Source: CALLVY01 sp937899855
Lineage (GTDB): Bacteria; Bacteroidota; Bacteroidia; Chitinophagales; Saprospiraceae
Length of the DNA: 24,174 bases
Assembly (NCBI GenBank): GCA_039820405.1
Contig: JBCBQC010000096.1
Span: 1-24,174 of the forward strand
Reading direction: 5' to 3'
Shown: in pieces, positions 8,901 to 16,565 of the stretch
How the letters are laid out: each line of letters opens with the position of its first letter
Numbering within the stretch: the first letter of the stretch is position 1
Translations under genes and position numbers: made by a program
Notes under the pieces: model-generated
The model's database searches: none
Told to the model about the DNA's origin: nothing
Seen by the model: the letters and a program-made list of their open reading frames with translations, nothing else

Positions 8901-9871
8901 TTTCCGGGGATATCGGCGGGGGCACCGGTATTGTCGCCACAGAAGGATTGGAGGGCCGCCCCGCATAAGAAGGGCGCGTCCGCACAGGTGGCCCCCGGAG
9001 GAGTGGGATCCCCGAGGGCACAGGGATCGGGGCTGAGGTCGACCACCACCACGTCCAGACAAACCTGCACGGGAGCCAGACAGGGATTCTCCACCGTCAC
9101 GCAGACTTGCCCCCCCACGTTGCCCCAGGTGACCAGCGCATCCTCTTCACCGGGTAGCGACAGGGCCGAACTACCCGCGGGGACCGACCAGACGTAGTTG
9201 AATGCGTAATCGCAGGTGCTGCCGTCGCAGGCAGTAAATTCGTTGTCGCAGGGATTGTGGTTGATGTAGGGTTCGATCCCCAGTTCCAGGTCGTAGGCGG
9301 CCACGCTGCCCGCTTGGACGTACAAGGGGCCCGTCAGGCTGGGGTCGGGTGCTTGGGGCCCCTGTTGGGGGCTGTCGAGGGAGAGGCTAAAGGAGCAAAA
9401 GTCCCCCGCGTAGCCATCGACCACGACGTAGTAAATGCGGCCTACTTCGAGGTTGGTGAGGTTGAAATCTTGTTGGCTCCAATTGCCAGAGCCATCGCAG
9501 GCGATGCCGTAGAAATCACTGGGCTGGCAGCCATTGCCGACGCCCAGGACGCCCAGTTGGATACCAAAGCCCCCGTTGGCGGCTCCGATGCAATTGAAGA
9601 CTTCGCAGGAGAGCACCATATCGGGCTGTTCGGCGATAAAGGCCAGCCACTGGGCATTCTGCAGGTCACCACAAAAGCCGGGAAAGGTGATGCTGTAGCT
9701 TTCGGGAATTTGGGTTCCGGTGTAGCCATCTAAGCAGGTGATGATGGGCGCGTCGTAATGGTATTCGCCGGGGGTGGGCAGTACCTGGGCTCGGGCGGTC
9801 CAGGCGCTCATGCTGAGGAGGCCCCAGCAGAGGAGTAAAAACGGTTTTGAGCAAGGAGGGCAGTAGTTCAT
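5942..9871 (-). CDS. Large Cys-rich secreted protein with gliding-motility-type C-terminal domain
   Basis: 1309-aa exported protein. Residues 1-28 are a signal peptide ending TARA. A domain appears to be duplicated near the N-terminus (about 35-166 and 296-425): both copies have Trp-Leu followed by Phe (AQWLAF, NHWLRF), then Cys-containing strands and a YYxxxDG element. Three Cys-rich C-x-G/E-D-x-Y/F-x-F-x-GQ units lie at about 558-570, 605-617 and 654-666. An Ig-like segment is at about 887-957. A SprB-like repeat follows at about 1054-1124 (NCFGENSGG, GGTEPYLY, GTYDLRIQDANGC). Residues 1216-1309 are a gliding-motility-associated CHU_C-type domain (FIPNVFSPNGDGENDYF, IYSRWGDVVY, GWNGT, GVFIYQI), the kind that directs T9SS export. 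It is probably a surface adhesin or matrix protein with no enzymatic domain visible. Architecture is clear; the partner is unknown. Confidence 0.9.
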   Translation of the reverse strand: MNYCPPCSKPFLLLCWGLLSMSAWTARAQVLPTPGEYHYDAPIITCLDGYTGTQIPESYSITFPGFCGDLQNAQWLAFIAEQPDMVLSCEVFNCIGAANGGFGIQLGVLGVGNGCQPSDFYGIACDGSGNWSQQDFNLTNLEVGRIYYVVVDGYAGDFCSFSLSLDSPQQGPQAPDPSLTGPLYVQAGSVAAYDLELGIEPYINHNPCDNEFTACDGSTCDYAFNYVWSVPAGSSALSLPGEEDALVTWGNVGGQVCVTVENPCLAPVQVCLDVVVVDLSPDPCALGDPTPPGATCADAPFLCGAALQSFCGDNTGAPADIPGNLNSVVGCSVENNHWLRFSPCDTTVHLAVALQNASFTAGLEVSVLQSDDCQNFQSLLDCQLVAGPVPVSFGVLGLVPGEVYYLMLDGLLGQGFNYQISVLDGISTAAPEFVETSPGSISGPSEVCPEEEPIFTLSPPSCMPVFADGCPFPDALAADLRIVWHLPPTMRFIGDSVDVFSIQVAIEDTTDGFISVTYETRDADGVYCAFDIGDCGQVTPHALRVNYNITHLPDAYICEDETFLFCGQSYDQSQLLVCPEYCGETQQELIVLPLDTIFAPIVQLCAGDTYDFCGQTFPGNQSATWYCRSDCQITAQEFIVHPKVVNDFGVALFCPGDCYEFQGQQFCTEGVHEVELPGAFGCDETYRILLQYYYPPILQASTVLTDCEVNSNAYQVSFELLNGVPPYYVNGQVLASNRFTSAWLDNNIPYDFEIRDSDLCPATSRIQGSFDCTTLCTTDAGTLQALQLSACGDESIQVALGSNTIIDPNDTYHFILHDGTASSLSTELRRNATGSFNFDPATMQHGQNYYVNLLVGNDNGGQVDTDDACLSLGEGLPVVFYEVPLAQAEVTGILTCYEPSATLSAGLPIGGATYAWEGPGGFSSNQVSFPTATAGTYRLVVTSADGCVVRSEILVEERNDPPTLEAGTADELNCTNWVVELAGEVVLETGSIDYEWRTDVGNFVEGEARLNPVVDAPGWYYLYAIDRDNGCAALDSVYVNFNDKQPDSLVLDVRQPNCFGENSGGLTVLEVIGGTEPYLYTLDEEAWSQTTAFAQLGPGTYDLRIQDANGCELSWPVALQSPPELEVELGDDRFPTLGEELTLVARPNFAVDSVSWTNGSGEVLMTSADRESVEAALAYPFVALENAVLHLELFAADGCSVSDQLRIFVDRREEVFIPNVFSPNGDGENDYFTVFAGPSVLAVDRMLIYSRWGDVVYQGLGLSTNTASEGWNGTLAGEELNDGVFIYQIDLRLVNGETRRYTGDVLLMK

Positions 9872-10234
9872 TTTGTCTTATACGTTTGCACTTTTTACAG
9901 AAAATTTAAATAATCTTTAACAAGCGCACGGGAAGTTGTGGGTAGTAGCGAAGCGGGACATTGGGGAGTAAGCCCCCTGTAAGTAGGGCCTAGAATCCTT
10001 ATTTTACACGCTTTTCAGCCATTTGGCGGCCGTCGCACCATGATACAAACGGCGGCGAAATGGCCTTATTGTGCCGGGTCGGGCCTCCCCAAAGAGTGGC
10101 TTGGAGCGGGAGGTGGTGGACGGGGCGATGTTCACGAGGAGATGGGTCACGGGGGCGAAGATACAACGCGGGAGCAGTGAAGTATGTCCACTGCTCCCGC
10201 GTTTTTTATAAGATCAGGATAGGGAGGCGCGCGC
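9872..10234. other. Intergenic region with no supportable gene
   Basis: 363 bases between the start of the 1309-aa gene and the end of the metalloprotease gene, both on the minus strand. Bases 9890-9930 are AT-rich, as expected of a promoter region for the minus-strand gene, but I find no full TAnnTTTG on that strand. A plus-strand TACGTTTG at 9881-9888 matches the consensus but has no -33 element at the right spacing. The open frame from 10060 runs straight through the hairpin at 10165-10203 and looks spurious. Confidence 0.6.
10165..10207 (+). terminator. Strong hairpin terminator, best T-run on the plus strand
   Basis: A perfect 15-bp stem, AACGCGGGAGCAGTG / CACTGCTCCCGCGTT (10165-10179 and 10189-10203), with a 9-base loop is followed on the plus strand by a run of T's to 10207. 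On the minus strand the stem is followed only by a weak T-containing tail. It sits 31 bases past the stop of the minus-strand metalloprotease gene, so it probably serves as that gene's 3' end despite the weak tail. No plus-strand gene precedes it. Confidence 0.75.
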
Positions 10235-11068
10235 TTACCAGAGCTTTTCGGAAGCTGCCAAATAAGCATTGGCCATCCTCAGGTACTGGCCGTAGGTAAA
10301 GCCACAGATACAGCGGCTGGGATAGTAGGACATGACGTTGGCCACATCCGGGACGAAGAAGTCGCCGTTGCCGTCGCGTTTGCGGTTGATAAAGCGGCAA
10401 TCGTTGGTGAGGTCGATGTAGTCGGCGATGGGATCACCGGGAACGTAGGGATCAGCGGGGGTGTCGCAAACCAAATCACCGGCGGTATCACAATTACTAC
10501 CGTCCACCAGTTCGGGGTTGATCGGTGGCTCGGAGCCTTCCGCTCCTTCGAAAGTGTGGAGGAGGTTGAAGAAATGTCCCATTTCGTGGGGAATGGTGGT
10601 CCCGGTGGAGGTCGCACAATCCTTGATGATGAGGACGCCCACGTTGCGACTGTCCATGGCGATGCCGTTGAGGGAGGCAAAACCACAGAGGGGATTGTCT
10701 TCCTGGGCCGCCACAAAGTACATGTTGATCCGGCGGACGCGATTGAATTTGGTAATCATTTCGGTCCATTCGTCCCGATCGGTTTCGAGGGTATCGTACT
10801 GGAAATTGTCGATGTAATTGAATTCACAGATTTCGAAGGAAGTACAGATGGGCGAAAAATACTGGTTCAGTGTATCGATGGATTCCAGGATGCGGTCTTC
10901 CTCAATGTTGGCGTTGCCAAAAGAATCGCGGACGATGTGGGCGACGATGGTAAATTCCTTGTCCAAACAGGGGAGGGATGCCTGGGTGGTCAGTAGGTCT
11001 TGTGCGGGTACTTGAAATGCCCCCAACAAGAGGCCCAAAGAGCATGCGATTCTAAAGGTAAATTTCAT
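10235..11068 (-). CDS. Secreted pappalysin-like (M43 family) zinc metalloprotease
   Basis: 277-aa protein. I start at the ATG at 11066-11068 because it opens a signal peptide (MKFTFRIACSLGLLLGAFQVPA); the 20-residue upstream extension would bury it. The zinc-binding motif HEMGHFFNLLH is at 161-171 and is followed by TFEG. A GDLVCDTPADP segment (197-207) and a Met-turn NVMSYY (244-249) follow, then FTYGQYLRM. This order is characteristic of M43 (cytophagalysin/pappalysin) metzincins. Glu162 is the expected catalytic base and His161, His165 and His171 the zinc ligands. The usual Gly in HxxGxxH is Asn168. It has about ten Cys, fitting a secreted disulfide-bonded enzyme. There is no C-terminal T9SS domain, so after Sec export it may stay in the periplasm or leave by another route. 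Upstream, TACGTTCG (complement of 11085-11092) is one base off the -7 consensus. Confidence 0.88.
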   Translation of the reverse strand: MKFTFRIACSLGLLLGAFQVPAQDLLTTQASLPCLDKEFTIVAHIVRDSFGNANIEEDRILESIDTLNQYFSPICTSFEICEFNYIDNFQYDTLETDRDEWTEMITKFNRVRRINMYFVAAQEDNPLCGFASLNGIAMDSRNVGVLIIKDCATSTGTTIPHEMGHFFNLLHTFEGAEGSEPPINPELVDGSNCDTAGDLVCDTPADPYVPGDPIADYIDLTNDCRFINRKRDGNGDFFVPDVANVMSYYPSRCICGFTYGQYLRMANAYLAASEKLW

Positions 11069-11247
11069 AGATTGACTGATTTGGCGAACGTAAGTTACTC
11101 CGGTTTTGGAGGACCTTTTTTCTATCAACTCTTAAAGTTACAGAATGGTATCTCCCCACGCCCGGTAAAACTGTTAAATATTCCACGAAGTCCCGTTTTT
11201 CCGACAAAAATGTAAACTGGCGGCTTACAAACATACATTTTTTGGCC

Positions 11248-11255
11248 TATGTTTG
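11248..11255 (+). promoter_or_regulatory. Bacteroidota -7 element for the PKD-repeat gene
   Basis: TATGTTTG matches TAnnTTTG at every fixed position and lies 57 bases before the ATG at 11313. I see no good -33 TTTG at the expected spacing, so only the -7 half is supported. It helps choose the gene start, because the alternative in-frame ATG at 11253 would fall inside this element. Confidence 0.45.
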
Positions 11256-11312
11256 CAAAGGAAGCCGTATACCAAAATTATTGTATATTTGATATTTCAC
11301 CAATCCGAGGAT

Positions 11313-14300
11313 ATGGAAATTAAGAAACTACTTAGCATTTGTCTACTGCTTTGCCTTTTTGCGGTCAATACCCAAGCCCAAACTGCCACTCCAGACCGAG
11401 GTTGTGCCGATTTGGTGGTGACCTTTACCGCCGGCGTGTCGCTCCCCAGTTACTACTGGGACTTTGGGGATGGCTTTGATTCCGAAGAAGCCAACCCCCA
11501 GCACACCTACGGCACCCCCGGCACCTACACGGCCCGCCTCCGCGAAACCGAAAATGGCCCCGATCAAGGTACCGTCACGGTCCGCGTTTTTCCCCAGCCC
11601 GACCTCTCCGCCACCGCGGATCCCAGCAACGGATGTGCCCCCTTGCTCGTCAACTTTTCCAATACCTCGCAGGGCAGTGTCGATGACGGCATCGATGTGG
11701 ATGGCTTCAACTGGACCTTCGGCGATGGTGCCAACGGTAACACCACCGATTTTTCCAATATCACCCATACCTACAATACCACCGGAGTGTTCAACGTCGG
11801 ACTGCAGCTCTTGACGACCGATGAAAACTGCTCGGTGACCGAAATCGTTACCTCGGTGGACGTCTCCCGGATTCTGGGCCTTGGCTTCGTTACCGACCCC
11901 AGCCCGGCAGTAACCTGTACCGCCCCCCTGACGGTGTCCTTTACCAACACCACCCCCAATCCCGACGATTATACCTTTACTTGGGACTACGGCGACGGCT
12001 CGCCCCAGGTATCGGGCGAGAACCCTCCCCCCAAAACCTACACCGATGATGGCATCTACGAAGTCATCCTGAGTGCTTCCGACGCCAATGGCTGTCAGGA
12101 CCAATTTATCCAGCGGGTATTCGTCGGCCCGCCGCCGACGGACTTTTCCTTCCCCGACGATACCATTTGCGTGGGTGAAATTGTACGGTTTATCAACCTT
12201 TCGGTGCCCGGCACCTACAGCTGGACCTTTGGCCCCGGCAGTTTGCCGGCGACCTCTTTTGCGATTAACCCTCAGGTACGATTTGAGGAGGGGGGCTTGA
12301 TCCCCATCACGCTTGATGTCGTGGCCAACATTGGCGGCTGTACCAATAGCATTACCAAAAATATTTTTGTCGACGACCCCGACGCCACCTTTACCATCGT
12401 CCCCGATTACAGCTGTACCAGCGAATTGCCTTCCACCTTTACGGCCAACAATACCATTGCTGCGGAATACCTCTGGCTGTTCAACGACGGTACGACGGCC
12501 GATACGCGGGTCGCTACCAATACAGCGGTCAATGGCGACACCACGATTTATTCCATCAATGGCGCCATCGTAGATTCGACCTTTTTGATCGTAGTCAACC
12601 CTTCGGGCTGTTCGGATACCTTGCTCCAACGGCGGGTCATCTACCAACCCAATGCGTTGTTTGCCCCGAGCCCGGCCAGTGGCTGTGCCCCCCTGGAAGT
12701 AGAATTTGAAGATTTGAGTACCAACGACTTTGAGATCGTATTTTGGGAATGGGACTACGGCGATGGTTCGCCGACGGAGGTCTTTAACACCAGTACCGAT
12801 CCCACCCACATCTTCACCGATCCCGGCCATTACGATGTCCGGCTCAACATCCGCGATCAGATTGGTTGTGTGGATACCTCCTTCGTCTTTACCATCGAGG
12901 TGGGGGGTGCCCTCTCCCCCGACTTTACGGCCGTCGATCCTACGAATATTTGCCCCGGTGATTCGGTCACCTTTATCCCCACCAATTTCCCCAACCGGGA
13001 TTCGGTGGACGCCTGGCATTTTGAAACCGATGCGGCCCGCTCCTTCCACTGCTTTCAAGAGGACGAGCTCACCTGGACCTTCGCCAGCGAAACTGGCAAT
13101 TACGACGCGACCCTTTACGTCGAGTACAACGGTTGCGTGTCTTCCGTTACCCAGACTGACGTCGTGACCGTACAGGGCCCCATTGCCAAGATCGACTACG
13201 AGATCGACTGCGAGACGCCCTTTGACGTGACCTTCCGCGACAGCAGCAACGAAGCCACTTCCATCCTGTGGAGCTTTGGCGACATGACGGATAGCACGGA
13301 TCGCGACTTGGTGCACACCTATCCCGATACGGGCGACTACGTCGTTTACCTCGACGCCTCGAACCCCGCCACGGGCTGTCCCGATTCACGGGATTCGGTC
13401 GTCATCCACATTCGGGACATTCACGCCGAATTCGTCCTACTGGATTCACAAATTTGTTTGGGGCAACCCTACATGCTGGACGCCAGTCCCTCCACGGGAG
13501 TCGACTCGCGTTGCTGGCGGGGCTACACCTGGTACTTTACCGACACCATGGGAATCGTGTTCGGGGGCGATATTGATCGTCCCATCACCACTCCCCTAGC
13601 GTCGATTGAATACGTCTTTGGCACCCCTGGCTTCAACGAAGTTTCGTTGGTGGCACGGGACATCAATGGCTGTTTAGATACCGCGGCGCAGGAGTTGGAG
13701 GTCTTTGGGGTCTATCCGGCCTTTACGGCCGACGACGATACGATTTGTATCGGACAGCTGGTCAACTTTACCGACCTGAGTACCGCCGATACCACCCTGG
13801 CCGAATGGGCCTGGGACTTTGGCGAAGGCGGGGTGGCGGGCGTACCCAGCCCGGACCACGTCTTTGGCGGTCCTAAGCTGATCGACTCGCTGACCGTTAC
13901 GCTGACGCTGACTGACTCGCTGGGTTGTGAGGGGGAAGTCTCGGCTGTCTTCCAGGTGTACAAACCCTTCTCCGACATTTCTGCACTCCCCAGTACCAAT
14001 ATCTGCGCCGGCGATGAAATTTCCTTTGCCGCCACTGACTTCACGGATGAGGGCTCCTTCCTCAACTTTAATTGGGACTTTGGTGCGGGCATGCCGGGCA
14101 GCAGTACGGCGCAAAACGAGACCGTGACCTTTGATACCCCCGGGGCATTTGACGTCGAGCTCATCTACACGGAAGATGCTACGGGCTGTCAGGATACCGC
14201 CTCCGTTCCGGTAAGTGTGGAGGCCTTCCCCGATGCGGCGATTGACACGGACGTCAACATCGACGATGTCATCTGCAGCAGTACGCAAATTACCTTTTCC

Positions 14301-15782
14301 AATGTGGGGCTGACGCCTCCCGATGTGGAGGCTTACTTGTGGGATTTTGGTCCTACGGTACCGATCAGTATCGACCCCTCCCCGCAGTTGACCTTCCCCA
14401 ATGGCGATTACGAAGTCATCATGACGGTGGGTACGCGCAACGGTTGTCAGAATCGCGATACGGTCAACTTTACCATCATCGGTCCGGAGGGGAATCTGGA
14501 ATTGGATCGCGACGCCATTTGCGTGGGCGAAACGATTACCTTTAGCGTCACCGATACCAGCGATATCCAGGAGATATTCTGGGAATTTGGCGATGGAGAA
14601 ACGACGACGACGACCGGTACGACCATCAGCTACACCTACGATATGCCCACCATGATGGAAGATACCATGCAGGTCACCCTGTTTGGAATTGGCAACGGTT
14701 GTGAAAATACCATCCAAGCGCCCTTCTCGGTGATTGAGGTCATTGCCAACCTGATTGATCCGCCCATCTTCGGTTGTGTCGGTGATACCATCGACTTTGT
14801 GGGGAGCTCGGACGAGGCGACGCTCTACGAATGGGAATTTGGCGATGGCAATACCGATACGGGGGTCGGACCGGGCCTCTCCGAGGTAGAAAACATCTAC
14901 GAGACTGAAGGCAGCTATGAGTTCCTCTTTATTGCGGTGGAAAGCTTTCTCAATTGTCGGGATACGATGATTGGTTCCATCGACATTAGCCCCAACCCCG
15001 TGGTAGAAATTGCGGGCGACCTCTTCTGCGAAGAAGAGGCCAATGAGCTGTCTTTGAACGCCCCCGACTCCTCCCTCACCTACGTCTGGGGGCCAATAGA
15101 TCGCTTTAACCCTGATGAAAATACGGGGCTCAACCCCAGTACCTTACCTATCGTTGATGTGGAGCAGGTCACCTTCACCGTAACGGCGACCAACGATCTG
15201 GGCTGTGAGGGTACGGACGAGCAAGTCTTTGGCATCATTACTCAAGTCATTGCCGAAAGCATTGCCGATACAACGGTTTGCCCGAACGAGCCCTTTGTCT
15301 TACCCATTACCGGGGTGCGGGACTACCATACATTCGACTGGACGGCAGGAGATACGACTACCCTGAGTTGTACGGCTTGTAATGATCCGGTGGCGACCAT
15401 CCCCGAAGGGGGCGTCGTTTATGAGGTCAAGATCAACGATCCGCTGGAATGCTTTCAGGATGATACCTACAGCTTTTCGTTCAGCACTCCGGAGCGGAAC
15501 TTCAAAATGCCCAATGTCTTCACCCCGGAGGAATCGGAAAACAATGTCTTCCGCCCGGTATCGGGCACGGAGGAACCGGACGAGCGGCTACAAATCACCA
15601 GCTTTGAAATTTACAACCGCTGGGGACAGAAGGTATACGACAACGACTCGGGAGACGCCGGCTGGGATGGTACTCGGAACGGTACGCCCTTGGCCTCGGA
15701 CGTTTACCTCTACATTATCGAAACCAACTTTGCGGGTTGTGAAGGCGATGTCTTCCAGGGCAACGTGACCCTGATCCGTTAA
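11313..15782 (+). CDS. Giant PKD-repeat surface protein with gliding-motility-type C-terminal domain
   Basis: 1489-aa exported protein. The ATG at 11313 is preferred over 11253 because it begins the signal peptide (MEIKKLLSICLLLCLFAVNTQA). From about residue 25 to 1225 it is a string of roughly a dozen PKD-like beta-sandwich domains with a period near 90 residues. Each shows a WxFGDG-type motif, seen at about 49, 134, 224, 304, 388, 479, 653, 833, 921, 1009, 1090 and 1174, usually followed by a HTY/TF...GxY strand and a conserved Cys (NGC, SGC, GCQD). Some units are degenerate (WTFGPG, WLFNDG, WDFGPT). Residues 1397-1489 form a CHU_C-type gliding-associated domain (MPNVFTPE, IYNRWGQKVYD, GWDGTRNG, DVYLYII). 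It is probably T9SS-exported and anchored as an adhesin, stalk or matrix protein. No enzyme domain was seen. It has its own promoter and terminator and is divergent from the metalloprotease gene. Confidence 0.92.
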   Translation: MEIKKLLSICLLLCLFAVNTQAQTATPDRGCADLVVTFTAGVSLPSYYWDFGDGFDSEEANPQHTYGTPGTYTARLRETENGPDQGTVTVRVFPQPDLSATADPSNGCAPLLVNFSNTSQGSVDDGIDVDGFNWTFGDGANGNTTDFSNITHTYNTTGVFNVGLQLLTTDENCSVTEIVTSVDVSRILGLGFVTDPSPAVTCTAPLTVSFTNTTPNPDDYTFTWDYGDGSPQVSGENPPPKTYTDDGIYEVILSASDANGCQDQFIQRVFVGPPPTDFSFPDDTICVGEIVRFINLSVPGTYSWTFGPGSLPATSFAINPQVRFEEGGLIPITLDVVANIGGCTNSITKNIFVDDPDATFTIVPDYSCTSELPSTFTANNTIAAEYLWLFNDGTTADTRVATNTAVNGDTTIYSINGAIVDSTFLIVVNPSGCSDTLLQRRVIYQPNALFAPSPASGCAPLEVEFEDLSTNDFEIVFWEWDYGDGSPTEVFNTSTDPTHIFTDPGHYDVRLNIRDQIGCVDTSFVFTIEVGGALSPDFTAVDPTNICPGDSVTFIPTNFPNRDSVDAWHFETDAARSFHCFQEDELTWTFASETGNYDATLYVEYNGCVSSVTQTDVVTVQGPIAKIDYEIDCETPFDVTFRDSSNEATSILWSFGDMTDSTDRDLVHTYPDTGDYVVYLDASNPATGCPDSRDSVVIHIRDIHAEFVLLDSQICLGQPYMLDASPSTGVDSRCWRGYTWYFTDTMGIVFGGDIDRPITTPLASIEYVFGTPGFNEVSLVARDINGCLDTAAQELEVFGVYPAFTADDDTICIGQLVNFTDLSTADTTLAEWAWDFGEGGVAGVPSPDHVFGGPKLIDSLTVTLTLTDSLGCEGEVSAVFQVYKPFSDISALPSTNICAGDEISFAATDFTDEGSFLNFNWDFGAGMPGSSTAQNETVTFDTPGAFDVELIYTEDATGCQDTASVPVSVEAFPDAAIDTDVNIDDVICSSTQITFSNVGLTPPDVEAYLWDFGPTVPISIDPSPQLTFPNGDYEVIMTVGTRNGCQNRDTVNFTIIGPEGNLELDRDAICVGETITFSVTDTSDIQEIFWEFGDGETTTTTGTTISYTYDMPTMMEDTMQVTLFGIGNGCENTIQAPFSVIEVIANLIDPPIFGCVGDTIDFVGSSDEATLYEWEFGDGNTDTGVGPGLSEVENIYETEGSYEFLFIAVESFLNCRDTMIGSIDISPNPVVEIAGDLFCEEEANELSLNAPDSSLTYVWGPIDRFNPDENTGLNPSTLPIVDVEQVTFTVTATNDLGCEGTDEQVFGIITQVIAESIADTTVCPNEPFVLPITGVRDYHTFDWTAGDTTTLSCTACNDPVATIPEGGVVYEVKINDPLECFQDDTYSFSFSTPERNFKMPNVFTPEESENNVFRPVSGTEEPDERLQITSFEIYNRWGQKVYDNDSGDAGWDGTRNGTPLASDVYLYIIETNFAGCEGDVFQGNVTLIR

Positions 15783-15808
15783 GTCCGAATTGAGAAAAAG
15801 GACTGATG

Positions 15809-15852
15809 CGTCCCGAATTTTGGCAGCCGCCAGAGTTCGGGACGTTTGCTTT
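15809..15852 (+). terminator. Terminator after the PKD-repeat gene
   Basis: A 9-bp outer stem, CGTCCCGAA / TTCGGGACG (15809-15817 and 15836-15844), encloses a small inner stem TGGC / GCCA and is followed by TTTGCTTT. It lies 26 bases past the stop of the PKD-repeat gene. The T-run is interrupted, so termination may be moderate. Confidence 0.7.
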
Positions 15853-15978
15853 AGGGGGGGATAGAAATCCTACAGTATCCAATGCAGGAAGTAATTGCTG
15901 GTGTTGGGAAAATGGGCTACGGCAAGCGGTACACCAGAAGGTGATCCACGGGGTAGCGTGTCCCAGAGCTAGGGCGTT

Positions 15979-16413
15979 TTACACCTCCAGCCGTTTCCAG
16001 GTGACCGTCCGGTAAAAGACGCCCAGGTAGCCGCGCAATTTGAGGGTACGGCCTTCATCTTCCAGCCATATTTTTCCGTCGTAGGTCTTGCCATTTTGGG
16101 AATTGTAAATCGTACCGCCTTGGTAGACGCCCTCGTCGGCATCGTATTCAAAATTTTGGATAAACTCCATGCCCAACGTCGAGCGCTCGCGGAGCGCCGG
16201 ATCGGGATTGTTGACATCCTTGGTGATGCGTTCCCCCGCCACCACCTTACCGTAATAGCGCCCATCGCGGCGGTAGAACTCAATCTTACCCGCACTGTCT
16301 TCGGTGAGAAAAACCCCGATGATGTCATCGGCCTCTTTGTCGGTCTCCGTATCGGGGCCCGTGCCAATGCCAAAGAATTGAGAGAGGATAAAAAGTGTGA
16401 GTAGGAGCAACAT
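15979..16413 (-). CDS. DUF2147 family secreted protein
   Basis: 144-aa protein with a hydrophobic N-terminal signal (MLLLLTLFILSQFFGIGTG). The mature part matches the DUF2147 pattern in order: IIGVFLTEDSAGKIEFYRRDG, YYGKVV, NNPDPALRERSTLGMEFIQNF, GGTIYNSQNGKTYDGKIWLED and LKLRGYLGVFYRTVTWKR. The family forms a small beta-rich, lipocalin-like fold exported to the periplasm or surface. Its biochemical role is not established. Length is normal for the family and no truncation is visible. It is convergent with the PKD-repeat gene and 152 bases downstream of the membrane-protein gene on the same strand, so co-transcription with the latter is possible. Confidence 0.88.
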   Translation of the reverse strand: MLLLLTLFILSQFFGIGTGPDTETDKEADDIIGVFLTEDSAGKIEFYRRDGRYYGKVVAGERITKDVNNPDPALRERSTLGMEFIQNFEYDADEGVYQGGTIYNSQNGKTYDGKIWLEDEGRTLKLRGYLGVFYRTVTWKRLEV

Positions 16414-16565
16414 AGGATTACAATTTAATACAAAGAGCGAGGGGCAGGATCAATGGTACTCATAAGATAGCGGTATTAATCACAAGCCGCAATAATTACA
16501 CAACAACAAAAATCGCATTTGGTTAGCAGCCAGCTTAAAATATCCCTCGGACGGCGGCAATGCTG

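Noticed and set aside
9881..9888. TACGTTTG promoter-like site on the plus strand
   Set aside because: Perfect match to the -7 consensus, but the nearest TTTG is only 5 bases upstream and no plus-strand gene follows; kept only as a hint for the possible RNA ending near 10207.
10060..10299. 79-codon plus-strand frame across the hairpin at 10165-10203
   Set aside because: It runs through a strong terminator hairpin and into the antisense of the metalloprotease gene; composition is not protein-like.
11343..13316. 657-codon minus-strand frame inside the PKD-repeat gene
   Set aside because: Antisense shadow caused by repetitive, GC-rich coding sequence; the plus strand carries clear PKD motifs and a signal peptide.
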